Shown here: in pieces, positions 23,901 through 31,065 of the stretch
How positions within the stretch are numbered: the first letter of the stretch is position 1
How the letters are laid out: every line of letters starts with the position of its first letter
Translations under genes and position numbers: made by a program
IMG/VR virus record: IMGVR_UViG_3300029787_000208
Span: 1-31,659 of that record
Source: a virus
DNA: 31,659 bases
Strand: one strand, 5' to 3'
The notes under the pieces: generated by a model
The model's input: the letters and a program-made list of their open reading frames with translations, nothing else
Database searches by the model: none
What the model was told of the DNA's origin: nothing

Positions 23901-25057
23901 TCTATAGCGTCTTGTTTATTATCTCGACGTATAGTAATAGTTTGACCATTATCATATTTAAAAGTCCAGTTGTCTTTAGACCCTTTATCAAGTTCTTTTT
24001 CATCATACTTAGTAGGGTCTACTGGCAGCTTACCACTTTCAAGTATAGTCTTTACTTGTGATATGGGCGTGTTTGACTTTTCGTTTGCAGATAAAGTAAA
24101 TCCATACTCCTCTTTAACTTTAGATATATCTAAATAATTATCTTGTATTGTTTTTAAAGCATCAGGATATTTTGGTTGCCCTGTATCATCTACAGCATCA
24201 AAGGATTCAAACTCTATAGCTTCAACATCAATATCATTTAAAGTTATCTGTGCATCTGTAAGTGCCTTCTGTGCATCAGCATATGCTTTCTGTGCAGTGT
24301 CTAGCTCTGCTACTTCTGCTGGTACATCTTTAGGATCAGGAGCACCTGGTTGTATGATAGGACGTTCTACATCTTCGTCTACAGGTGGCTTGGGTAAGGC
24401 AGGACCACCCTCAATAGGCCCACCCTTTATAGGCAATCCCTGCAACTCTTGTAGCCTAGCAGTAAGTGATCCAATCTCTGCTTGTTTAGCTCTTTCAGCA
24501 TCTGCTTTTGTTTTTGCATCCTTAGCAAACATTAAAGCATCCTGTGATGTAATCTTACCATCCTTGTTAAAGTCAAACTCTAAGTTAGGATCAGCTTGTC
24601 CTGTAGCCATTTTAAGAATGTCTTGTGTTTGGGACTCTACTTCTGGGCTTAACTCTGTCTGACCTGCTTCTTTTGCTTTCTCTACTTCAATATTTTTAAC
24701 TTCGCCCTGATCCCCAAAGTAAGTTGAGAAGTCAGGCTCTTGTTGCACACCAGTGCCACCTGTGCCAGGAGCTATCTGTGTATTAATACCTGTTACTCCT
24801 GATAAGAATCCCCCTGCAGTATTAGCAAGTTTTTTATCTGGGGTAGTACCACCAGCTTGCATACCTGTAGGGGCTATAGGCTGTCCTTCTATGCGTTGTC
24901 TAGCCATCTCAGTATAACGCCCAAGCATAGATGCAGCAGACGGTGTAGCCGCTAAGAAGTTATCCATCTCATCTTGCTGCGCTGGGCCTGTATAGCCTAG
25001 CTCAGAAAGCAACTGATGCGTCTGCTGATTGTTAAAACCTTTAAACTTGTTTGCCAT
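20915..25057 (-). CDS. Giant repeat-rod virion protein (1380 aa)
   Basis: Largest protein in the window. The N-terminus (1-110) is low complexity with Gly, Gln and Thr; an EF-hand or dockerin-like calcium loop follows (DFNKDGKITSQD, 162-173, with D, N, D, I and D at the expected positions). The region 180-840 is helical, acidic and Thr/Asp/Ala-rich. Residues 847-1198 are sixteen consecutive 22-residue repeats (pattern LxNRQQ at the start) with no insertions or deletions; about six 11-residue repeats (QFNAxxxN) follow to about 1272. The C-terminus is Gly-rich. An 11-residue period predicts a nearly straight helical rod. A tail, internal-core or ejection-tube component is inferred; I do not recognise a named family. 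Leader TAGGTAAAATACT. Confidence 0.85.
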   Translation of the reverse strand: MANKFKGFNNQQTHQLLSELGYTGPAQQDEMDNFLAATPSAASMLGRYTEMARQRIEGQPIAPTGMQAGGTTPDKKLANTAGGFLSGVTGINTQIAPGTGGTGVQQEPDFSTYFGDQGEVKNIEVEKAKEAGQTELSPEVESQTQDILKMATGQADPNLEFDFNKDGKITSQDALMFAKDAKTKADAERAKQAEIGSLTARLQELQGLPIKGGPIEGGPALPKPPVDEDVERPIIQPGAPDPKDVPAEVAELDTAQKAYADAQKALTDAQITLNDIDVEAIEFESFDAVDDTGQPKYPDALKTIQDNYLDISKVKEEYGFTLSANEKSNTPISQVKTILESGKLPVDPTKYDEKELDKGSKDNWTFKYDNGQTITIRRDNKQDAIDDFNNLAKMLGDFKDTDTFKDKPKSESEQEYVDAVDALDTANEGIEQTKMTLDSTESRAKVTAVPSVTETLAKTISSPMDLVTRPDVYGIKVENNQFIDTNTGQLAEIEDIIAKQAKAADAVDSPSTKLTLAYLGKLTDAEKQEKYGPVPTDPVKLEQYEARIEADARDDSVATYEATMSQDKITNALAKFSAQTGTPSEDAIAKAAQMDPQELAQLDLSAEEEDILRVQIPEFRRRMQDGELPTAELFDSIVSAPDQQITERRPDVDAAKFATDTPKATAKVDYNLAPAQAALAEITKVEEAARFATEASAPEKTTEFVPDVLPGAQTVVGPDEIIDINKIINDEKIIVTGQTLEALNGDAVAKAAAATFSQTLEAKFTKGDVSPQSTITFQLERLMDSFNDGTPAWAAGAIRNVNEAMNSRGMGGSSMAAAALIQAAMETTLPIAQAEASIFQAMDMENVRNKQAVALANAAAAQRFELENLSNRQAVSIQNSMNNSNLQLTNLSNQQEAVLTQAQLNAGIRNQEISVSQSVALANAARFAEVNDINLTNRQQALLLEANQKLEVDLTNLSNRQQTALSNLQVKASMMGQVLTNEQQVAVLTSTQAFEREISNANNKQQAFIQDAVSMAAMEGRVLDNRQQTSLFNVSSQLQERQIELNNEQQIRMFNMTNALNIDVENLSNRQQTALANAQIEASMRGQELTNKQQVNVIRAERIAEIANMNFTAETSRLLQNSQLAQSVNLANLNNRQAKLMSDAASLTQVDLTNLSNNQQVAQQKAQAFLQMDMQNLDNAQQMEIFKAQQTTQSIFTDQAADNAAKQFNAESKNQMTQFTMNLDAQVEMFNNAQENAMEQFNVGEENTMAKFNAELGNQRDMFNASNELVVAQANTQWRQNIATIENAAINEANMVAAQTANNLTTQGIAEVWQQERDLMNYAWTTAEKQVDRDHELVKAKIDADAAEDSGFSMAAGQFLSATIGAIGEAGGLKSGGFFN
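21242..22519 (-). repeat. Protein-level 22-residue and 11-residue repeat array
   Basis: From 22519 down to 21464 the coding strand holds sixteen 66-base units in perfect register, most beginning with codons for LxNRQQ or LxNxQQ. From about 21439 to 21242 the unit halves to 33 bases (QFNAESKNQMT-like). The DNA units are diverged, unlike the 39-base repeat nearby, so the array is old and held by selection on protein shape. Confidence 0.85.
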
Positions 25058-25070
25058 AGTATTTTACCTA

Positions 25071-25538
25071 TTATCCGTTTATCACTTCATTTAATCCGTA
25101 CACCATAAAAACTAAGCCTCCCACAAATATTAAGACACCTATTACTACAGATATACCCCAAAACAACTGATCCCTTTGTTTAGCTTGTAGCTCTAACGCT
25201 TCCTTGTGTCTCTGCCTAGCTGCCGCCTGTTCCTTTACTACCATGTCCCACATGCCCGGTGGCCCGAATAGCTGACATGTTTCTCGTAGCATGTCCATAG
25301 CTTCTTTGTGTTTCATCTTAGCTTGTGCTATGGCGAATCCTTCTTCTTCGCTACTTGTAAGTCTACCTAGTGGGCCTTTGTGTTTGCCACTCTCAGCAAG
25401 TTGTATCTCTGTATCTAACCTAGCTAGTTTGCCAAAGTGAGGTAATAAATCACTAACATCACGTCCTGCTTTTATAGCAGAACTAATACCACCTGATATT
25501 GTACTTACTGCAGACGCAAGTGCAAGAACCTCTATCAT
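25071..25538 (-). CDS. Membrane-associated protein with N- and C-terminal hydrophobic segments (155 aa)
   Basis: Starts MIEVLALASAVSTISGG, a mildly hydrophobic helix, then a long charged helical middle (coiled-coil-like, with KHKEAMDMLRE and ARQRHKEALELQ), then a strong C-terminal span (ISVVIGVLIFVGGLVFMVYG). The layout matches a conserved family of marine phage proteins of unknown function that sit in virion or lysis regions. GAGAGGG lies about 10 bases before the ATG. It may work with the adjacent 87-aa membrane protein. Function not established. Confidence 0.72.
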   Translation of the reverse strand: MIEVLALASAVSTISGGISSAIKAGRDVSDLLPHFGKLARLDTEIQLAESGKHKGPLGRLTSSEEEGFAIAQAKMKHKEAMDMLRETCQLFGPPGMWDMVVKEQAAARQRHKEALELQAKQRDQLFWGISVVIGVLIFVGGLVFMVYGLNEVING

Positions 25539-25556
25539 TATGACAAAACCCTCTCA

Positions 25557-25820
25557 TTAGTTTCTAATCGCCATCTTTTCTACGGACATACGAATAGCTT
25601 TTATATTCTCGTCTATCCTAGCCATAGATACAGCCTGTCCATGTACTGCATCCTCTACTCTTCCCATACGTTGTTGTAACTCTACAATCTTAGATGCATT
25701 AACTTCTATGTCAGATGTCATAGTGCTGACTGTCCACACGATAGCTGCAGCTTGTATAAGCAGACCTAGTATTAGTGTCAGGGGTACAGACTTACTCAAG
25801 TGCCAGTTATCATTAGCCAT
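25557..25820 (-). CDS. Small single-TM coiled-coil protein, spanin- or holin-like (87 aa)
   Basis: One N-terminal span at about residues 12-32 (VPLTLILGLLIQAAAIVWTV) follows a short cytoplasm-side stretch, and the rest is a coiled coil (EVNASKIVELQQRMGRVEDA, then IDENIKAIRMSVEKM). This is the layout of an inner-membrane spanin, or of the small phage proteins sometimes annotated as holins. No lipoprotein partner is nested within it. The ATG overlaps the upstream gene by 8 bases, with GAGG 9 bases before it. A lysis role is inferred. Confidence 0.65.
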   Translation of the reverse strand: MANDNWHLSKSVPLTLILGLLIQAAAIVWTVSTMTSDIEVNASKIVELQQRMGRVEDAVHGQAVSMARIDENIKAIRMSVEKMAIRN

Positions 25821-26658
25821 TACTCTTGTCCTCTATCTGTGGTGTGTTAGCTAACGAAGTAGGATCAAATACATCAAACCCTCTACTGTTAGCAAACGCT
25901 GCAGGACACCCTGCCCATTTATCTGCACAACCCTCAAGCCACTGTACTGTGTGATGATGCTCTGGGGCTTTGCCTTTTGTAACTAATTCATTCTCCCAGT
26001 TAAGATAAGAGAATACTTCTGCTTGAGCTTGGGCTGCATTGATACCTAAGTCAAATAAGTAGATCATGTTACCTTCGTCAATCACACCATTTCTAGGTCT
26101 TGCACTATTTAATGCTTGCTTCATGCAAGTCATAATGTGGTAACGTGCTTCTTCTAACTCGTAGTCTTCTTCAGTAAGCTCTTCTTTACCAATTTTTTTC
26201 ATCAAGTTATCGTATTGATTAGTAAAGAAGTTCATCTTACGTACAGCACCCTGTACTGCATTACGTGTACCTTCTAAGTGACCCTGTATCTCTAGTATCT
26301 CTATCTCTAGCATCTCACGGTCAAGATGATCACTGCAGTCTAGTAGCTTACGTTGTTTCTTTTTTAGTTTTACTTCTTTCTTACGTAAGTTTACATATGC
26401 TTCTTGTAAGGCACTACGTGTTTTGTCTATCTCAGCTAGTGTGTGCTTAATGCTACGTATGGGCGTGATAGCTGTTACGTCTAGTGTAACTCCCATAAAC
26501 TGACTGTGTGACTTGTGGAAGTTGCTGGTAGCCTGTGTTACTGCTGGCATCTTCTCAGCAATGTTAGTAAGCATAGATTTGTATTCAGGGGCAGCAGTAG
26601 GTAGTGCTTCGTTTAGTGTAGTTGTTATAGCTAGTTCTGTTGACAAGTTAGACTCCAT
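25813..26658 (-). CDS. Coiled-coil virion-region protein (281 aa)
   Basis: First gene after the minus-strand promoter. Residues about 70-170 form a long charged coiled coil (NLRKKEVKLKKKQRKLL, then EMLEIEILEIQGHLEG). The C-terminal part is more globular, with a HHH cluster and three cysteines near 242-255 (EGCADKWAGC). No family function known to me. The ATG at 26658 has only a weak ribosome binding site (TAAGAACA), and the predicted leader is short. Context suggests a structural or assembly role. Confidence 0.7.
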   Translation of the reverse strand: MESNLSTELAITTTLNEALPTAAPEYKSMLTNIAEKMPAVTQATSNFHKSHSQFMGVTLDVTAITPIRSIKHTLAEIDKTRSALQEAYVNLRKKEVKLKKKQRKLLDCSDHLDREMLEIEILEIQGHLEGTRNAVQGAVRKMNFFTNQYDNLMKKIGKEELTEEDYELEEARYHIMTCMKQALNSARPRNGVIDEGNMIYLFDLGINAAQAQAEVFSYLNWENELVTKGKAPEHHHTVQWLEGCADKWAGCPAAFANSRGFDVFDPTSLANTPQIEDKSNG

Positions 26659-26682
26659 TGTTCTTATTGTTCTTAGAGGAGA

Positions 26683-26711
26683 GTTATATCATATTTTTAT
26701 AATAAATGCAA
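26683..26711 (-). promoter_or_regulatory. Sigma70-like promoter, minus strand
   Basis: Reading the minus strand, TTGCAT (26711-26706) is followed after 17 bases by TATAAC (26688-26683). The -10 is a five-of-six match; the -35 matches at three positions, so it is weaker than the promoter at 6667-6695. It lies in the only gap over 50 bases between virion genes, right after the stop of the 77-aa gene, and would give a leader of about 17 bases before the ATG at 26658. Confidence 0.55.
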
Positions 26712-26714
26712 GTG

Positions 26715-26948
26715 TTATCCGTTAGACCATTGTGTATACCATTTACCATCAGAGTGCTTAAATGCACCGTCATACACTGGTCCTATTCTTGGCCCCTCAA
26801 ATACAGGGTCTACACCTTCACCATCTAACCATGCTTCTGTTAGCTCACCCATAGGTGGAACATTATGTGGTCTACGTTTTCTGTTTCTAAAACGAAACTC
26901 TGTTTCTGTAATCACTTCACCTGTCTCTCTATATCTAAGTAATGCCAT
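26715..26948 (-). CDS. Small protein, possibly tail-fibre assembly related (77 aa)
   Basis: Starts MALLRYRETGEVITETEF followed by a basic RNRKRRP stretch and the segment DGEGVDPVFEG, ending in DGKWYTQWSNG. The pattern resembles the small proteins that follow tail-fibre genes in many phages (DUF4376-like N-terminal part and 'DGKWY' end), some of which help fibre assembly; the match is from memory and not secure. AGAGGT lies 6-7 bases before the ATG. It is the last gene of the fibre group, just ahead of the minus-strand promoter. Confidence 0.65.
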   Translation of the reverse strand: MALLRYRETGEVITETEFRFRNRKRRPHNVPPMGELTEAWLDGEGVDPVFEGPRIGPVYDGAFKHSDGKWYTQWSNG

Positions 26949-26956
26949 TTGTACCT

Positions 26957-28945
26957 CTAAGCTATAGCGTAAAATATATAGTCACCATCTGTAAAATCAC
27001 CTGTAATAGTAAAGCCTGATGATAATGGGTCTATATAATCTGTGTTAGTGACCTGTGCTGCAGTATCATTAAGCAGTAAATAAGGATCATTCCCAGCAAT
27101 TATTCCGTTAGTGCTATCCCACCAATACCAATCTCCTGTAGCATCAGTACGTTTAAGCATTACTAGTCTAGCACCTGCTGTGAATCCACAGTCTACATCT
27201 GTAGAACTTCCTGAGTGTGTTACTGACCCAACTTTAGATACACCTGCAAGAGTAGCAAAGAGATAAACTATCCAACTTTCCCCAGAGCTAAATGTTCCAG
27301 AATCTGCTTGAAATGTAGTTGATGTAAAGTTACTGAAAACAGTTGATCCTAGATTTGCACTATCTGTATTTAATCTAAGATAATTATTGACCATATCAGC
27401 ATACCAGTGACTTGTTCCATCTCTTCTTTTTGCTAGTAAAAATTCTGGTGCTACACCTAAGTTATGATTTATAGTCATTGCCCCAGAAGCACCTATTACA
27501 GCGACTACATCAAAATATCCTTTGGCACGTTTCCACATATAGTTAATATTATCAGTAGAACCACCAAAAAAAGCATTAAGACCAGACCCACCAATAGTAA
27601 ATCCATCCATTACATCCCATGCCACGTCACCTGCAGAAGTTGCCTCTGCTACATTGGCATTTGTCTGCAGGTGGCTGTTAGTTAATCGTGTAAATGCAAA
27701 ATTATTACTTGTTGCGTCATAAGTTGTAGCTATGCTAAAATCTACAGGAAATCCTGATGTATACTTACCCTCACCGTCTGAGCTACTTCTAATACTTGTA
27801 GCAAACACCTCAGTAGCATCTGTTATGGTAGCCATATCTTCTCTTCTAATTGCTACGTAAATAAAGTTACTGTTATTTTCATTTATTTCTGATGAAGTAT
27901 GACCAATAGAAAATCCTGTAGAAGTTGCTCTTGCCCAATCTTGACTTGTAGAAGTTTGTTCTGCTGCAGTTAAATTAGGGATTAAAGCATTATAACCAGT
28001 TACACTTAAATTACGCATAGAGTCCATTATTTGCCAGTTTTCAGATGAGCTTGTATTTTTAATAAAAAGCCATTGGGGTTCAAATCCAAGATTAATCACT
28101 GGCCCTGTAGTATTACCATTACCTGTATAACTCCCACACTGGATCATAGAGTCAGACCCTGTTTCGTGAGCAAAGAGGTAGGCTACATAAGTGCCAGCAC
28201 CGTGATGGTTTCCTACTGTAAAAGTAGTTGATGTAGGGGCTGTATCATTCCAAAGTAGGCTACCGTCACTTCTCGCAGAAGTATTGTTTAAACGCATTCC
28301 GTAATCTTGCGGCTCTGTAGCATCCATGCCTCTATGATAGACGTGCCAATCTTGACTTGCATTTGTCTGCTTCAGTAAAACCATCCCCGGAACAGAGCCT
28401 AGATTATGGCTTAACACATACTCGCCAGAGCCTTGCGTCCAAGTTTGAATATCAAAAAACTTAGGAGCTTTTTTAAAAGTCCAAGATACATAGTTTGTTC
28501 CATTAGTGTTGGTTGATCCGTTGACGTACTGCAAAGAAAAGCCATCACTGTTAAACGAAGAAATATCACTATTAGATGCTTCTGCAGTTGCACCATTTGA
28601 ATTTACTAATTTAGTAACGCCACGCTCAGAATCAGTCAGGATATTATTCTCAGTAGAGCTACGAGATTTCAACCAAACCAAACCACCCTTGTTAGATAAA
28701 TCAATACCATTGGTAATTGTTTGTGTACCTGCATTACCTGTCCACAAATCTATACTAAAGTTATTCTCAATAAATGTATCTGGATTAGCTACATTAGCAT
28801 CAGGCCATGTACCACCACGCCTAGCTTCTAGTTGATCCTGCACTGACCACACACCAGATGCTACCCCTGCTATGTGTGTATCACTAGAAGTAGGCTCTAC
28901 CTTTGTAGGTGTAATCATGCTTTTAAGAAAACGTGTTTGTGACAT
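26957..28945 (-). CDS. Tail fibre / adhesin with DUF7483-type repeats (662 aa)
   Basis: Probable receptor-binding protein on the tail. Several diverged copies of a beta-rich unit can be seen, each with a 'NLGxxPxxxxxK' strand followed by a Trp-containing strand: at about 85-93, 180-203 (SHNLGSVPGMVLLKQ), 285-305 (NLGFEPQWLFIKN), 493-515 (NHNLGVAPEFLLAKRR) and 590-610 (LVMLKRTDATGDWYWWD). This is the pattern I associate with DUF7483 in marine phage fibres. The N-terminal 60 residues, with GVWSVQDQLEARRGGTWP, probably attach it to the tail. TAATG coupling to the upstream propeller gene, with GGGGGA 9 bases before the ATG. Confidence 0.8.
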   Translation of the reverse strand: MSQTRFLKSMITPTKVEPTSSDTHIAGVASGVWSVQDQLEARRGGTWPDANVANPDTFIENNFSIDLWTGNAGTQTITNGIDLSNKGGLVWLKSRSSTENNILTDSERGVTKLVNSNGATAEASNSDISSFNSDGFSLQYVNGSTNTNGTNYVSWTFKKAPKFFDIQTWTQGSGEYVLSHNLGSVPGMVLLKQTNASQDWHVYHRGMDATEPQDYGMRLNNTSARSDGSLLWNDTAPTSTTFTVGNHHGAGTYVAYLFAHETGSDSMIQCGSYTGNGNTTGPVINLGFEPQWLFIKNTSSSENWQIMDSMRNLSVTGYNALIPNLTAAEQTSTSQDWARATSTGFSIGHTSSEINENNSNFIYVAIRREDMATITDATEVFATSIRSSSDGEGKYTSGFPVDFSIATTYDATSNNFAFTRLTNSHLQTNANVAEATSAGDVAWDVMDGFTIGGSGLNAFFGGSTDNINYMWKRAKGYFDVVAVIGASGAMTINHNLGVAPEFLLAKRRDGTSHWYADMVNNYLRLNTDSANLGSTVFSNFTSTTFQADSGTFSSGESWIVYLFATLAGVSKVGSVTHSGSSTDVDCGFTAGARLVMLKRTDATGDWYWWDSTNGIIAGNDPYLLLNDTAAQVTNTDYIDPLSSGFTITGDFTDGDYIFYAIA

Positions 28946-29904
28946 TATGCTATTCCCCCATGTGCATTACAAGCACCTCCTAGACTATTTCCACCTATAT
29001 TAGCAGCAGCAGTATCGCCAAACTCAGTAGCATTACCTGTAGAAGCTATAGTAATCTGGTCAAATTTATTACCTGATACTACAAATATTGCTTTTATTTT
29101 ATTAGTGCCTGAAGATGAGTTAATACTACCTATGTTTTCTGTTAAATCACCAAAGTCAGTAGCATTACCAGTAGAAGCTGTAGTTATATAATCTATAGTA
29201 TTTACCTCACTACCTGTATTACCACCAGCAAAAACTCCTCTTGTGTTACTACTTTCTGAAGCCAGTCCAAATCTTGAGTTAGTCAAATCCCCAAAGTCTG
29301 TAGCATTACCTGTTGAGTCTATAGTAAAGTATTCTATAACATTTAACTTTGGAGAAGGAACTCTTCCTCCACCAACAATAGCACGAGTAGTATTAGAACA
29401 ACCTGCTGATTCAGATTTATTCGTACTTGAATCTCCAAAGTCTGTAGCATTGCCTGTTGACCCTATGGTAATATAATCAACTACATTACTTCTATCAGAA
29501 CTATCTTCACCGCCAACAAATAAACCTCTTGTGTTATTGCTTGTTGCAGCAACACCCCCACCTCTAGCAACAGTTAAATCACCAAAGTCTGCAGCATTAC
29601 CTTCAGTGGAAAATGCTACATAATCTATAGTAGTTCCTACGCTACTTGCAGAACCACCTCCCCATACTGCACGAGTAGAAGAAGCTACAGCACCACCATA
29701 ACTACGACCTGATACACTTAAATCTCCAAAGTCTGTACGATCAGCAGTACTAATTAAATCAATTTTGTATATGTTTTGATCATCTGCACCAAATAAAACT
29801 CTACCCGCTGCTAATATTGATGCTGGACTTACATTATCTGCTGACCACGTTGCTGCATACTGAAACTGTGTTGTGAGGCTCCATACGCCATTATAGTTGG
29901 GCAT
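28945..29904 (-). CDS. Propeller-repeat adhesin 2 (319 aa)
   Basis: After a short N-terminal segment (MPNYNGVWSLTTQFQYAATW) there are six repeats of about 43-49 residues, each of the form TRGxFxGG...IDYxTIASTGNATDFGDL. Six Kelch- or RCC1-like units would make a six-bladed propeller. The C-terminus CNAHGGIA matches the end of its upstream neighbour. The two genes look like products of duplication. Likely surface-exposed tail protein that binds the host. The codons for HGGIA contain GGGGGA, the ribosome binding site of the downstream gene. Fold is inferred from repeats. Confidence 0.8.
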   Translation of the reverse strand: MPNYNGVWSLTTQFQYAATWSADNVSPASILAAGRVLFGADDQNIYKIDLISTADRTDFGDLSVSGRSYGGAVASSTRAVWGGGSASSVGTTIDYVAFSTEGNAADFGDLTVARGGGVAATSNNTRGLFVGGEDSSDRSNVVDYITIGSTGNATDFGDSSTNKSESAGCSNTTRAIVGGGRVPSPKLNVIEYFTIDSTGNATDFGDLTNSRFGLASESSNTRGVFAGGNTGSEVNTIDYITTASTGNATDFGDLTENIGSINSSSGTNKIKAIFVVSGNKFDQITIASTGNATEFGDTAAANIGGNSLGGACNAHGGIA

Positions 29905-30773
29905 TAGGCTATACCTCCGTGACAGTTAGATGCACCAGAATGAGCATAACCTCTAGCATCAGTTAAAGTACCAAAGTCTGTGGCATTACCAGTAGAGGCT
30001 ATTGTAACCTGCTCACCAGAAGTTAAAAATGCAGCACTACTACTTTCTCCACCAGAAAAAACTGCTATAGTATTATTACTTACTCCAAATGCTCCAGCCC
30101 TACCAGTTGTAAGATCACCAAAATCAGAAGCATTACCTGTACTTGCTATAGTAATATATTGAATCTCATTTTGTTTATTATTATTTCCTGCAATTACACC
30201 TCTTGTAGCACTAGCAGCAGGTGCTAAATAAGCTGCAGCACGTAACAGATCACCAAAGTCAGAAGCATTACCAGTAGAAGCTATTGTAACATAATCTATT
30301 GTAGTACTGCTTCCACCTAAAAATACGCCTCTTGTAGCACTAGCTGTTGCATTTATATCATCGTGTGTTCTAGTTAAGTCTCCAAAATCTGTACCATTAC
30401 CTGTAGAAGCAATAGTAACATATTCTATAGTATTAGCATCACTACCACCCCACTCACCACCACCAAAAAGAGCACGAGTGCTATTTCCACAACCACCACC
30501 TGTACTAAACGTAGCTGACAAATTTCCAAAATCTGATTCGTTTCCAGTTGTAGCTGCAGTAACATATTTTATGTGATTCCTAACTGCGTTAGAGTTATTT
30601 TGTCCTCCTGCACGTAATATTCTTGTAGCACCACCAGCAGCAGAACATTGTCTTATAGCTTCTGAACAATCACCAAAGTCTGTAGAGTTACCTGTGGTAG
30701 TTAAATCATAAAAATCTATAACATCAACTCCTGAACTACCATCAAAACCACCAAACATTAAACCTCTTTGAAG
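28963..30773 (-). repeat. Twelve degenerate repeats of about 130-150 bases across two adhesin genes
   Basis: Each unit encodes one propeller blade. The part coding for TIASTGNATDFGDL recurs with high nucleotide similarity, visible on the + strand as versions of 'ccaaagtctgtagcattacc'. There are six units in each gene. The similarity between units and genes gives sites for recombination that could swap or change blades. Confidence 0.8.
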
Positions 30774-30947
30774 GGCAGGAGTAAAACTAGCACTAGCATC
30801 ACTAGGTGCAGACGTACCATGTGAGTTTATAGCCCACACTTTAGCTGTAGCTGCAGTGCCATTTGTAAGACCTGTAACAACAATAGGTGAAGATGTACCT
30901 GTGTTAGAACCTGCACTATAGGCAGTGCCATCTGTACTAACCTGCAC
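29904..30947 (-). CDS. Fn3 plus propeller-repeat adhesin 1, start disrupted (347 aa as drawn)
   Basis: From GTG 30947 the product begins in the middle of a fibronectin type III domain (DGTAYSAGSNTG, IVVTGLTNGTAATAKVWAIN, TSAPSDAS), followed by six repeats ending in the same TIASTGNATDFG motif as the next gene, and the tail NCHGGIA. The same frame runs open upstream to 31073 and encodes the missing first half of the Fn3 domain (PDPPTDVTGTGGSEQVSVAF). It has no start codon there and is preceded by a TGA in frame. So the true gene probably begins in the 111-aa frame at 31401 and crosses by a one-base shift; the joined product would be 498 aa. TAATG couples it to the next gene. Confidence 0.75.
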   Translation of the reverse strand: MQVSTDGTAYSAGSNTGTSSPIVVTGLTNGTAATAKVWAINSHGTSAPSDASASFTPALQRGLMFGGFDGSSGVDVIDFYDLTTTGNSTDFGDCSEAIRQCSAAGGATRILRAGGQNNSNAVRNHIKYVTAATTGNESDFGNLSATFSTGGGCGNSTRALFGGGEWGGSDANTIEYVTIASTGNGTDFGDLTRTHDDINATASATRGVFLGGSSTTIDYVTIASTGNASDFGDLLRAAAYLAPAASATRGVIAGNNNKQNEIQYITIASTGNASDFGDLTTGRAGAFGVSNNTIAVFSGGESSSAAFLTSGEQVTIASTGNATDFGTLTDARGYAHSGASNCHGGIA

Positions 30948-31065
30948 TACAAATCCTGTGATAGAAGATGTACCTGCATCAGTAGGAGCAGTAAATGCTA
31001 CACTTACCTGTTCACTACCTCCAGTGCCAGTAACATCTGTAGGTGGATCAGGCGCATCTAATCCA

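Noticed and set aside
22731-24662. Several long + strand frames rich in Ser and Ala opposite the giant repeat protein
   Set aside because: They are antisense shadows of a repetitive, well-supported minus-strand gene, with no ribosome binding sites and low-complexity translations.
28963-30773. Possible CRISPR array or diversity-generating retroelement target
   Set aside because: The repeats are long, degenerate and coding, with no spacers. No reverse transcriptase or template repeat is visible in the window.
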